From Panax quinquefolius (taxonomy: Eukaryota; Streptophyta; Magnoliopsida; Apiales; Araliaceae): a DNA stretch of 64,000 nucleotides. Each line of letters begins with the position of its first letter. The stretch's first letter is position 1. The stretch is from the NCBI GenBank assembly GCA_020205615.1, contig CM035168.1:123279573-123343572 (forward strand), given 5' to 3'. The translations under genes were made by a program, and so were the position numbers. This document shows, piece after piece, positions 24,801-36,639 of this stretch. The notes under the pieces are model-generated. The model was not told the origin of the DNA, did not search any database, and saw only the letters and a list, made by a program, of their open reading frames with translations.

Positions 24801-25310
24801 AAATTTATTAACAATAGAATATCGTTTAAAACCCGGCGTATTTTTATTTAAATCGTGATATGAGCTAAGAAAGCTTGACATCCGTTTTTCAATAAACGAA
24901 TAGCTTTATGGCTTGAGATGGACCGTGATTGATTTTAATGGTTTGGTCGTTTGAATTAGCATAATAGGTTGATTAGGAATATGAAAGCTAACAACCTTAC
25001 TTAAAACAATCAATTTTTGCATGATAAGTAGTTAACCAATCAATCCTAGAATCACGTCAAATGCAAGTATTTTTAATGAAATAAGATCGACAGTAATGTG
25101 AGGGTACCGATTTGAACCAAACAAGACTTATAAAACAGTGGATGTAATGAAGGTTTCTCCCAACGGAGTTTCCACGAGATAAGTCAAAGTCTAATTTCTC
25201 CGAGTCAAATTTAATCGATGAGCGCAAGTAGTAGAGAAATAAAAGAATGGGTAGAACCCAGATCAAATAAAGTATAGACTTCATTAAGAGTTTATGATAA
25301 GCTTACCCGT
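21863..25310 (-). pseudogene. Beta pol: protease, RT, RNase H, integrase; frameshifted
   Basis: Order in element sense: protease remnant 25284-25057; reverse transcriptase with [20 protein letters not shown] near 24550 and the catalytic FIDD box at 24246-24257; RNase H with [18 protein letters not shown] and [11 protein letters not shown] near 23800 and 23600; integrase zinc-binding region with CLTCQRVKEEHQ near 23030; integrase C-terminus with GDHVLLRVAPWKG and NPRFIGPF near 22350-22250; and a final chromodomain-like KVLWKNHDVEEMTWE near 22000. At least seven frame changes break it, so it cannot make a full polyprotein as written. Several breaks fall in otherwise highly conserved stretches. 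Confidence 0.88.
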
Positions 25311-25429
25311 GATGACCTCATTCGGATTCCTTGCTCTTTGGGAGGTCACAACAAATGCTCTCCTCAGCACTTCGGTTTTGAATTTTTCGGGATGGCCTTT
25401 GGTGCCTCCATCCTAGCTGAATTTGTCTT

Positions 25430-26529
25430 GATGAAATGACAAAATCGAGCTAAGTGACCTTTCTTCCACAATTATAACATGCTTTTGACTCGGCATGGCC
25501 TTGATTTTTGATCGATGTGTCCCTCTCCTCCGCATTTGAAGCATATGATAGGTGGTCTTTCTCCTTCCTTAACAATGGGTCTTTGGTCGACGCGTCTTTC
25601 CATCATTGTTGAATCTCCTTTTCTTGAAATGTCCATTCTTATTGTTTTGGCCCCGATTACCACCAAAGTGGTTACCATATCCGCCCGTTGATTCCTCCAC
25701 GCTTGTTGTCACCGCCTCGATGACTATTCTCATTTGGTATTATAATTTTGCACGGCCGCTCTCTTTTAGTTGCGTTGACTCATTATCGCGCTCCACTAAT
25801 CGAACCCTATTTACAACATCCGAATACAAACACGGTTTATGAGAAATAAGATGTTGACGTATCTCGACTTCAAACCTCTTAAAAACATTCGCGCCATTCT
25901 CTCTTCATTATCCACCAAGTGGGGCGTATGAAACCGTGATAACTCCGCAAATTTGCCTCGATCGTATTGCGACACGGCCATATTGTTTTGTTCCAACTTG
26001 ATAAACTCCACCTCCTTCACGTGGCGAATACTTTCGGGAAAGTATTTGTCGTTGAACGACTCCGGAACTTCTCCCAAGATATCTTCAAGACAATTTGGTT
26101 GAGTACGTTTCTACCGATTCCCACCAAGAATCCGCCTCTCCGCAACATAAAGGCGTGAAAGGAACCTTTGCTCCTCGGAGCATCCCAAGACATCAAATAT
26201 CTTGGTAATGCTTTATCCATGCTTCCGCCTTAGGAAGTGGTTTTGCTCTCCCTTAAACTCCGGTGGTCCCAGCTCCTTAAATTGTTTAGCGGTGACCGCA
26301 CCGAGAGTTTTTCGTGTTTCCACCTACGTTTTTGGAATGAGTCGCTCTCGCTTTCATTGTTGCATAAATTGCATAAAGCCTCGAACATTTGATCATTCGT
26401 CATTTGATCGGTGTTGTTGTTTTTAGAAGAGGATTGTCGCCTTCGATGCACATTATCTCGATTATTGATATGTGGTGAATCAACAATCGTCTGCGCTCCA
26501 TTGCTATTCTCAACATTCTCGGATGTCAT
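25430..26529 (-). pseudogene. Beta gag, frameshifted
   Basis: The likely start is the ATG at 26529, followed by TSENVENSNGAQ, matching alpha at 37817. The frame breaks soon after and again several times. A CCHC zinc knuckle begins CFKCGGEGH near 25543; the second is degraded. The capsid core is recognisable near 26080-25870 (KYFPESIRHVKEVEF). Confidence 0.85.
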
Positions 26530-26701
26530 TTTCAGACATCGCCACAAAAACAAAAGGTTAATTGACATGTAACAAATTATCCCTATCTTCCGACCAACCA
26601 ATAAAATATCACATAAACTTAGGTAGGTCATACTAGCGAAGGTATTCCCTCTCTCCCCTCCTAGTACTATTCTCACATCTTAGCCGTGGATCATATCCTA
26701 A

Positions 26702-26714
26702 GCTCGATACCAAC
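26702..26714 (-). other. Primer-binding site of beta
   Basis: The minus strand reads GTTGGTATCGAGC directly after the 5' LTR end. It matches the plant initiator tRNA-Met PBS core TGGTATCAGAGC with one change. Confidence 0.85.
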
Positions 26715-29328
26715 CGTGACGCCCAAAATTATGTATACATCACCCATCTTGGGTCGACACTTACATGGTACAAAAATTAAAAACAACTTATTAACATAAG
26801 CGTGCGTGTATAATACGACATAAAATCGTGAGTTTAAATACAAATATAAATCTACTAGATATTATACAAACTCAAATAAAAAGTCCTCATTACTGAGTTA
26901 TTATCACACTATTTTGAGAATAGTGAGGACTACTAATGCTATCTTCAGGACCATCACTGCGTTTCCCCGACTCGTCCCGGCCTATATTATCATTTCTCGA
27001 AGAGAATAAATGAAAGAAAGGGTGAGCTCAACTAGCCCAAAGAAGAAATATTATGACTAAGATAATGCGTAATAAATTATCAATAGTCTTCAATAATGTT
27101 AAACCGATAAAATACAATAGACAACCAGTTTAATCTGCAATGAATATCGCAATCCATTAAAAGAGTCAGTAGAAAATAAAGTCTACTATCTTTTAGGTTT
27201 TAAAAGGTTTTCATCATTGTTTATATTTGAGACTCAAACTTTAATAAATATTTCACATCATCGAATCACCCCTCGCACTACTGGCCAAGGATATTCTTTA
27301 ATATCACGACCACAATTATTCATGCACTACTGGCCAAGAATATTTGTGTATTCATTAATGGTCATGATCATGCCAACAATTTGTCCATCAATGCACTAAG
27401 GGCCATCGAGGATTTTTATCACATCATTTGTAATATTATGGTCATGATTACACCGAATAGTCTCTCGGTCATAATCATACCAAGTCCATCTATGCACCAT
27501 GTGCTGAATACAGATGACTTTCAAAAAAAATATAAACATGAGGATGATGACAATGATATAAGAATTCAATAAAACAAGCTCAAGAATTATTTTATCCGGG
27601 AATTATTAACGTCAAATTGTCAACATGATACTTGTTTTGTAGAGTAAAATTCAAGAATGATCGAAGAATATTTCCATGAAAAGATATTGATGAAACGCAA
27701 ATATCAAGGATATTCTACTAATTTCATGGAGTATATAAGTCAAAGTTTTAACCAATTGGGTATAATAAAGAATGGAATAACAAAAAAAAATCACCATGCA
27801 TGCGATAATCGCATGCAGGCGGTTATTCCAATGTAATAATAAATAACGGAACTGTGTCGGTGAAATTCACACCGCAATGGATGTTCCAAATGTAATAATA
27901 AAGATGAAACCAGATCCGGTGTAAAACACACAGATAGGATATTCCAACGAGAATAATAAAAGGCGGAACCAGTCCTGTAAAACACATGCATGTGATGTTC
28001 CAACAGTAATAATAAAGAGCGGAACCAGTCCGGTGTAAAACACACGCACGAGGATGTTCCAATGTAATAATAATAAAGAGGCGGAAACCAGTCCGTGTAA
28101 AAACACATGCATGAGGATGTTCCAATGAATAATAGAAGAATGTCACCAAGTATAGGGTAAACCACTTATACAAAGTTATTCCAATGTAATAATAAGCAAT
28201 GGAATAACAACAGTTCTCTTCATGAATAAGAAAGAATAACACCCCTTACATTTGGTAGGAGATTGAATCTTTGCGAAAGAAGGTAGTAACAAAATACTCT
28301 TCTTCTTCTTCTCTCTTATTCTCTCTATACTTTCTCTCTATATAAGCTGAATGAATTCGTGAAAAATAATGAAGCCCTAGGCCTCTATTTATAGAAGATT
28401 TCTAGCTTAAAGCACCGCCGTGTGAAAAGGCAAAGTGGCTCGTATTCGGTTTGGACCTACTGTAATGTGAAACGACAAGTGGTTCGACGCTTTGTAATGT
28501 GAAACGACAAGTGGTTCGACGTCCGGTAAAGGTAATTACTATTAACGGAAGGTAAATACTATCGACGAAGGTAAATACTATTCACAAGGGTAATTCTTAT
28601 CGATGAAGGTAATTACTATCGATTGAAGGTAAATACTATTCACAAGGGTAATTACTATTGATTGAAGGTAATTACTATTGACGAAGGTAAATACTATTGT
28701 GAAGAGACTCTTAGATGATGACATATATGAGCCCCCCATAAAATAATCAAACTTACCACAAATCATTTTTTTTTCATCAACACATATTTAATCTTTCAAC
28801 AATTATTAATCATTTATAACTTGTCGTCTCAATTATTGATTTAATACTATAACATATTATATGATGATCTTTGTGACAATAATTGAATCAATAATATAAG
28901 AGATATGATGCAAACCAATTCAGAAGCAATAATTGAGCATAACCGAGTGACTTCTTACGTAAGCATCAATAATCAATACCGTGTGCTACTATGCAACTAC
29001 GCCAGACATCGCATTTCTTTTACCACCGGGTAGTTCAACAGTTTTAACGGTAACACCTCCGCCGTTATTTTTATAAAATATTTTTGTCGTTTTCTCAATC
29101 CGACAATAATTCTGTTGTGGGGTCCACCAATGATTGAGCATTTGTACGAATATTCCCTAACAAAAAGAATATTCCCCGACCAAACGAATATTTTATAACA
29201 ACTTGCATACTTTGTAAAATTTATAAATATTACCCACAACTATAACATTATATCAAATTTATTCCATAATATTCAAAAATAATATTTATAGAAAAAATTC
29301 ATCTTTATTAAAAAGTCTGGGTCTTATA
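26715..29328 (-). repeat. Beta 5' LTR
   Basis: About 2614 bp and the partner of 19240-21862. Both have GTCGACACTTACATGG and an array of AAGGTAATTACTAT units (here about 28525-28700). The start reads CGTGACGCCC instead of TGTGACGCCC and the end GGGTCTTATA, so both termini are slightly changed. Confidence 0.9.
28385..28394 (-). promoter_or_regulatory. TATA box of the beta 5' LTR
   Basis: The minus strand reads CTATAAATAG followed by AGGCC. It lies about 940 bp from the U3 end (29328), in the same relative place as in the sister LTRs. The repeated AATTACTATT array lies just upstream, where U3 enhancers normally sit. Confidence 0.7.
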
Positions 29329-29881
29329 ATCAAGATATACAAAGTTATTCCAATGTAATAATAAGAAATGGAATAACAACAGTTCTCTTCATGAATAAAA
29401 AAGAATAACACCCTTTACCGTAAAAGAAACTGGATATAGGAAAAGAAAGTTAGCAGACTTCTCTTCTTATTTCTCTCTATAACTTTCTCTCTCTAGAGTT
29501 CAGTGAGTTCGTAAGAAAATAATGAAGGAATGAGCTTCTATTTATAGAAAAATGGACTGCATAGTAACTAACTCATGAACGGTCCAGATTGATTTACTTT
29601 AATCTGACGGTCCATATTTAAAGCAAAATCTTTTAAATAAAATATAATATATAATATATACATATTATATCAATATAACACATGCTAAAAAACATTCACG
29701 GGTGAATGAAAATTCTCACGGATGAGTTTTTCTTTGGATGACATGCCAAACTTCAACTCAACACCAAGAAAAACAAAATAAGTATAATAATGTATATATA
29801 ATAATAATATTAGCAAAACTCCCTCCTGACATGTTTGTAAAACTCCCCCGTGACTTAAAGTCACACTCCCCACCCATCTTT

Positions 29882-29947
<66 letters not shown>

Positions 29948-30441
29948 ACAAAACTGAAATAACGTCTACCGACAATTTTGAAAAATGAATAAGTGAGAGT
30001 CCAAATAATACGCCAAAATTTACAACAAACACTGTAGCAATAATTGAATAAAACTGAGTGACTTCTCACGTAAGCATTAATAATCAATATCGTGTGCTAC
30101 TTATGCAACCACGCAGACATCTTTGTACTTTTACTAATGAAAGTAGTTTCAACAAGTATTAACGGTAAAACTTCCGTCGTTATTTTCATAAAATATTTTT
30201 GTCGTTTTCTCAATCCGACAATAATTCTGTTGTGGGGTCCACCAATGATTGTACCGTTGTACGAATATTCCCTGCTAAAACGAATATTCCCCGACCAATC
30301 GAATATAATATGACAACTTGCATACTTTGCAAAATTTATAAATATTACCCACAACTATAACATTATATCAAATTCATTCCATAATATTTAAAAATGAAAT
30401 TTATAGAAAAATCATCTTTATTAAAAAGTTGGGGTCTTACA
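29329..30441 (-). repeat. Alpha 3' LTR, second part
   Basis: It resumes the LTR interrupted at 19239 and ends GGGGTCTTACA at 30441. It contains a TATA-like CTATAAATAG (minus, near 29530), a (TA)n(CA)n(TA)n microsatellite at about 29883-29945, and a 400-bp U3 segment (about 29650-30060) found only in the two alpha LTRs. Confidence 0.9.
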
Positions 30442-30643
30442 ATCTCCCCTTCTTATGAAATTTCACCCTCGAAATTAGGGTACATACCTAGTATATCGAA
30501 GAGGTAAGGATACCTTGACCTCATTTCAGATTCTAACTCCCAGGTCATTTCCTCAACATCGTGGTTTCTCCACAAAACTTTGACTTGAGGTATAACCTTG
30601 GAGCGTAGAATATGTTCCTTCTTATCCAAGATTTGAACAGGAA
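30442..30643 (-). pseudogene. Alpha polypurine tract and last part of pol
   Basis: The plus strand ATCTCCCCTTCTTATG right after the LTR is, on the minus strand, a purine-rich priming tract. The rest matches the end of beta pol at 21880-22050, then stops where the solo LTR is inserted. Confidence 0.85.
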
Positions 30644-33378
30644 TGTGAGACCCCAGATTTTATCAATAAAGATTTAAATTTTGTCGAAATAATTTTTTTA
30701 ATATTATGGTGTGAATTTAAGATAATATTATAATTGTGGGTAGTATTTATAAATTTTGCAAAGTATGCAAGTTGTTATAAAATATTCGTTTGGTCGGGGA
30801 ATATTCTTTTTGTTTGGAATATTAAATGACGACTGCTCAATCATTGGTGGACCCCACAACGAAAGTATTGTCGTAGTTAGAAAATGACAAAATTATCTTT
30901 CTATAAAAATAACGGCAGAGGTGTTACCGTTAAAACTGTTGAACTACCCGGTAGTAAAAGTACAAGAGTAATAAGCGTGGTTGCAGACCGCACACACTGT
31001 ATTGATTATCGATCTTTACGTGAGAAGTCACTCACCATTATGCTCAATTATTGCTACAAGAATCACGCATCATATCTCTTATATTATTGATTCAATTATT
31101 GTCACAAGATCATCATCGTATAATATGTTATATTATTAATTGAGACGACAAGTTATAAATGATTAATAATTGTTGAAAGATAAAAAATGTGTTGATTAAA
31201 AATAAAATGATTTGTGGTAATATTTATTCAATCCTTAATGTATATAAAGAGTCTGTTATGAGACGTTTGTGGTAAGTTTGATTATTTTATGGGGGCCCAT
31301 ATGTCATTATCTAAGAGTCTCTTCATTCAATAGTAATTACCTTTGTGAATAGTAATTACCTTAAATCAATAGTATTTACCTTCGTCAATAGTATTTACCT
31401 TCGTCAATAGTAATTACCTTCGTCAATAGTAATTACCTTTGTGAATAGTAATTACCTTCGTCAATAGTATTTACCTTCGTCAATAGTAATTACCCTTGTG
31501 AATAGTAATTACCTTCGTCAATAGTAATTACCTTTACCAGACGTCAAACCACTTGCCGTTTCACATTACAGGCGTCAAACCACTTGCCGTTTCACATTAC
31601 AAAGCGCCAAACCACTTGTCGCTTTTCACATTACAAAGTGCCGAACCACTTTTTTTTCACATCACATCACCGTCAAGCCACTTGCCTTTTCACATGGTAG
31701 GTGTCTAAGCTAGAAATCTTCTATAAATAGAGGCCTAGTGCTTCATTATTTTCACTTAATTCACTTTGAAACTCTGAGAGAGAAACTATAAAGAGAAAGA
31801 AGAAAAGTATTCTCGCTACTTCACCTCGCCAATATTCAGGTTCTTCTAAGGTAGGGAATATTATTTGTTGTGCCGTAAGGGTGTTATTCTTCTTATTCAT
31901 GAAGAGAAGCGTTGTTATTCCATTGCTTATTATTCATTTGAATAACTCGTAAAAGTGGTATACCCTATACATAACTCGTATACGCAGATACCCTATACTT
32001 GGTGAAATCCTTATATTATTCCATTCTTATTTATTCATTGGAATAACTCGTATACGCGGAATCCCCTATACTTGGTGACCTCTTACGTTATTCCATTCTT
32101 TATTATTACATTGGAATATCCGCATCGTGTGTTTTACAGGACCGGGTTCCATTGTTTATTATTCCGCATTTATTATTACATTGGAATATCACGTCTCGTG
32201 TGTTTTACAATGGGACCTGGTTCCATTGTTTATTATTCAAAGATTTATTATTCTGTTGGATCATCCCGCTTGATTGTGAATTTCACGACTGGTTCCGTTA
32301 TTATTATTACGTTGGAATAACTGTCAATGTGAATACCGCATTTACGGTGATTTCTTTTGTTATTCCATTCTTTATTATACTCGGTTGGTTAAATCTTTGA
32401 CTTCTATACTCCATGAAATTAGTGGAATATCCTTGATATTTGCGCTTCATCCAAAGATCTTTTCATGGAAATATTCTTCCGATCATTCTTGAATTTTACT
32501 CTACAAAAATAAATTATCATTTTGACAATTTGGACGTTAATAATTCTCGGATAAAATAATTTTTGAACTTGTTTTATTGAATTATTATGTCATTGTCATC
32601 ATCCTCATGTTATATTATGTTATCTTCTACTTACGTGTATAGATGAACTTAGTATGATTATGACCATGGATCATTCGGTATAATCACGTGGCTTGTTATA
32701 AATGATGTGATAAAAGTCCTCAAAGAGTCCGTAATGCAATGATGGATAATTTTGGTATGATTATGACCGGGGGTGATTCGGTATAGTCATGACCATTGAT
32801 AATTTGATGAATATCCTCGTGGTAGTAGTGGGGGTGATTCGATGATGTGGATTATTTATTAAAGTTGAGACTCATTTATAACAATGATGAAAACCTTTTA
32901 AAACCTAAAAGATAGTAGACTTTATTCTCTACTTGACTCTTTTAATGGATCGCTTATTCCACGCAGATTAAACTTGTTGTCTATAGTATTTTATCGGTTT
33001 AACATCGTTGAAGGCTAATGATAAATTATTCGCATTATCTTAGTCATAATATTTCATCGGGCTAGTTGAGCTCAATTTTCTTTCACTTTGTTCTCTTGAA
33101 ATGATGAATACATAGGGACGAGAATGAGTCGGAGAACGAGTAATGGTCGAGAGGATAGCATTAGTAGTCCTCACTATTCGTGAAATAGTGTGATAATAGT
33201 AGTAATGAGGACTCCTTTTGAGTTTGTATAATATCTAGTAGACAATATTTGTATTCAAACTCACAGTTTATGTCGTATTGTACACGACAGTTATATTAGT
33301 AAGTTGTATTTGAATTTATGTACCATGTAAGTGGCGACCCAAGATGGGTGACGTATACCTAATTTTGGGGGCGTCACA
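30644..33378 (+). mobile_element. Solo LTR in plus orientation inside alpha integrase (TSD (A/T)GGAA)
   Basis: A complete 2735-bp LTR, from TGTGAGACCCCAGATTTTAT to GGGGGCGTCACA, with no internal region. It splits a sequence that beta has uninterrupted at about 22045 (TTTGAACAGAACCTCTTC). Flanks are AGGAA (30639-30643) and TGGAA (33379-33383), a 5-bp target duplicate with one mismatch. It is of the beta LTR type: an array of GTAATTACCTTCGTCAATA units at about 31325-31540 and a 60-bp-class array at about 32100-32310. It is opposite in orientation to its host element. Confidence 0.92.
31721..31730 (+). promoter_or_regulatory. TATA box of the plus-strand solo LTR
   Basis: CTATAAATAG lies 1077 bp from the LTR start, just downstream of the AATTACC array and followed by AGGCCTAGTGCTTC. 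As a promoter it would transcribe rightward, antisense to alpha pol. Confidence 0.7.
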
Positions 33379-36300
33379 TGGAACCTCTTCATACGTTAAA
33401 TCTTCCGCTATTTCGTCCGATTCTAACTCAATAATGTGGTTCGGGTCTTCCACATATTTACGTAACATGGATATGTGAAAAACGTTATGAACACGAGACA
33501 TACTTGGCGGTAAAGCGAGTCTATAGGCCACAGTTCCTACCCGGTCGAGGATTAAAAATGGGCCAATGAATCGAGGATTGAGCTTTCCTCTCTTTTTAAA
33601 TCTCGTAACTCCTTTCCATGGAGCAACACGTAACAACACATGATCTCCTATATCGAATTCCATGTCCTTTCGATGAAGATCAGCATAACTCTTTTGTCGA
33701 TCTTGTGAGATTTTTATACGTTGTCGGATCGTTTGAATCTTTTCCGTAGTCATTCGTATCAACTCCGATCCCAACAACGTTGCTTCACCCACCTCATCCC
33801 AAAGATCTTCGGAGAAACGACACTTTCTTCCGCATAACGCCTCGAATGGAGCCATGCCAATGCTTTGCTTGATAAGCTGTTGTTGTAGGAAAACTCCACC
33901 AACAGAAGAACTTGTCCCAACTTCCCTTGAAGTCAAGGGACACGTAGTCTTAATAAATCTTCCGAATTTGAATAGTCCTCTCGATTGTCCGTCCGATCGA
34001 GGATGATATGCGAACTAAATCGTAAATTCGCGCCCATAGCTTTTTGCAAACTAACCCAAAATCGTGAAGTGAATCTTGGGTCTCGATCAGAAACTATGGA
34101 TACTGGCATACCATGCACTCTTACAATATCATTTATGTACATACGAGCAAGACGCGTTCAAGTGTATAAGTTTTCGTATTGGTAAGAAGTGAGCAGACTT
34201 GGTCAATCTATCAACAATGACCCAAATTGCATCAATGCCTTGAGAAACCTTGGGAAGACCAAAGAACGAAATCCATGGTAATGTGCTCCCACTTCCATTC
34301 TGGAATTTCAAGTGGTTGCAATGGACCTTTGGTACTTGATGCTCCGCCTTGACTCGTTGACAAGTTAGACACCTCGAGATAAAGCGGCGTTATCTCTCTC
34401 TTCATATTGCTTCACCAAAATGTATGACGAAGATCACGATACATTTTGGTACTCCCAGGATGGATTGCAAATGGTGTGTTGTGCGCCTCCATCATGATTT
34501 TATACTTTAACTCAGGATCGTTAGGAACATAAAGTCTGGAGTTGACTCGAAGTATTCCTTCATCATCGATTCTTGCTTCTGGTATAGCACCTTCTTGCAC
34601 TTTCTTCCTCATAGGCATCAGCTCCAGGTCTGTAGTTTGAGCAGCTTTAACTTTATCAATTAAAGTCGGTTCTACTCGTATATTCGCCATCATCATGTGG
34701 GTCCCTGGAGTCTTTATCTCTATCTTCATCCTTTGCAAGTCATACAAAATGGGCCTTTGCGTTGACAATATTGCACTCGTGCCCGCATATGATCTTCTAC
34801 TCAATGCGTCAGCTACCACGTTCGCTTTTTCAGGATGGTATTGGATGGTATGATCATAATCTTTCAATAGTTCAAGCCAACGTCGTTGTCGCATGTTGAG
34901 TTCCTTTTGAGTGAAGAAATATTTGAGGCTTTTATGATCCGTAAAGATCTCCACTTTCTCCCCATACAAGTAATGCCTCCAAATTTTTAGTGCGAAGACA
35001 ACAACTGCCAACTCTAGATCATGAGTAGGATAATTCCTCTCATATTCTTTGAGTTGTCGTGAGGCATAGGCTATGACTTTCCCATGTTGCATGAGAACAC
35101 ATCCTAACCCTTTGCTCGAAGCATCACGTGTAGATGACAAATCCTCCGAACCGGATGGTATTGTCGTAACAGTCTTTGAAATGAGTCTCCTCTTGAGTTC
35201 TTGAAAACTCTTCTCACATTCCTCGCCCAATCGAACTTTCAGATCTTCCGAGTCATTTGAGTTAGTGGAGTAGCGATTCGAGAAAATCCTTCCACGAATC
35301 TCTCGATAATAACCATTAAACCGAGAAAGCAACGATTTTGGCCACCGATTTAGGTTGCTCCCGACTTTGAATAGCTTCAATCTTTCTTTGGGTCAGCAGA
35401 TATTCTATGACTTGATACCACGTGCCCAAGGAATGCTACTTCCTTAAGCCGTAACTCGCATTTCTTCAACTTGGCATAAAGCTTATATTCTGAAGCTTTT
35501 GGAGTATCACCTCAAGTGTTGCTTCATGATCTTCACGGGTTTTGGAATATATGAGGATGTCATCAATAAAGACGACCACAAAGTGATCCAAATATTCTTT
35601 GAATGCTCGTTCATCATATCCATGGGCGCGGCAGGAGCATTAGTCAATCCAAAAGACATGACTAGAATTCATAATGCCCGCATGGGGAGTTCAAAGTCTT
35701 TGAAATGTCATCGGTTCTAATCTTCAACCTGGTGATATCCAGGAACTAAGATCAATCTTTGAAAAGAATTTGGCTCAGAATCGGGTCAAATAGGTCATCA
35801 ATACGTGGCAATGGGTACCTATTTTTGATGGTGACATGATTCAACTCCCGATAATCAATACAAAGTCGCATACTCCCATCTTTCTTCTTCACGAATAAAA
35901 CAGAGCACCCCGAGGAGAAGTACTAGGATTTAATAAAGCCAATGTCTAATAATTCCTGCGGTTGGGTCTTTAACTCACGAAGTTCAATAGAGCCATTCGA
36001 TATGGGGCTTTGGAAATGGGCTTTGTATTAGGGTTCAAGGTCGATACAAAATTTAATTTCACGCCTGGGGTAGGGCGGAAGTTCTTGAGGAATACGTCAG
36101 AAATTCATTAACAATAGAAATATCATTCAAAATCGACGTATTTTTGTTTAGATCCGTGACATGAGCTAAGAAAGCTTGACATCTGTTTTTCAGTAAACGA
36201 ATAGCTTTATGGCTTGAGATAACTGTGATTGATTTTAATGGTTTGGTTGCTTGAATTCGCATAATAGGTTGATTAGGAATATGAAAGCTAATAACTTTAC

Positions 36301-36540
36301 GAAAACAATCAATTTTTGCATGATGCATAGTTAACCAATCAATCCCTAGAATCACATCAAATGCAAGTATTTTCAAAAAAATAAGATCGACAGGTAACGT
36401 GCAGGTACCGATTTGAATCAAACAAGACTTATAAACCATGGATGTAATGAAGGTTTCTCCCAACGGGGTTTCAACAGATAAATCAAAATCCAATTTCTCC
36501 GGAGTCAAATTTAAACGCGTTGGCGCAAGTAGGAGAAATG
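33379..36540 (-). pseudogene. Alpha pol: protease, RT, RNase H, integrase; frameshifted
   Basis: In element sense: protease-linker 36508-36059; RT with the FIDD catalytic box at 35559-35570; an open frame at 35380-34412 (322 codons) spanning the end of RT, RNase H ([31 protein letters not shown]) and the start of integrase ([11 protein letters not shown]); integrase core with AIWVIVDRLTKSAHFLPI near 34230; and integrase C-terminus 33936-33379 (GDHVLLRVAPWKG, NPRFIGPFLILDRVG). Several frameshifts separate these blocks. The final part is displaced to 30442-30643 by the solo LTR. Confidence 0.9.
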
Positions 36541-36639
36541 AAAGAGTGGGTAGAACCCCAGATCAAATAAAGTATAAACTTCGCTAGAGTTTATGATTAG
36601 CTTACCGTGATGACCTCGTCCGGGTTCCTTGCTTTCGGG

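Larger units (their letters stand above)
19240..29328 (-). mobile_element. Retroelement beta, inserted in the alpha 3' LTR
   Basis: A full-structure element of about 10.1 kb: 3' LTR 19240-21862, internal 21863-26714, 5' LTR 26715-29328, with a PBS next to the 5' LTR and a purine tract next to the 3' LTR. The internal region has gag, protease, RT, RNase H and integrase in Ty3/Gypsy order, all broken by frameshifts. Removing it rejoins the alpha LTR at AAGTATAGGGTAGA and TACAAAGTTATTCC, as in the intact alpha LTR at 39552-39590. A clean TSD was not visible at the junctions (CCGCG on the left, ATCAA on the right), perhaps because of sequence errors. Confidence 0.9.

Noticed and set aside
27791..28242. 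Overlapping minus-strand frames of 81-139 codons
   Set aside because: The same LTR array in several frames; no conserved start or codon bias.
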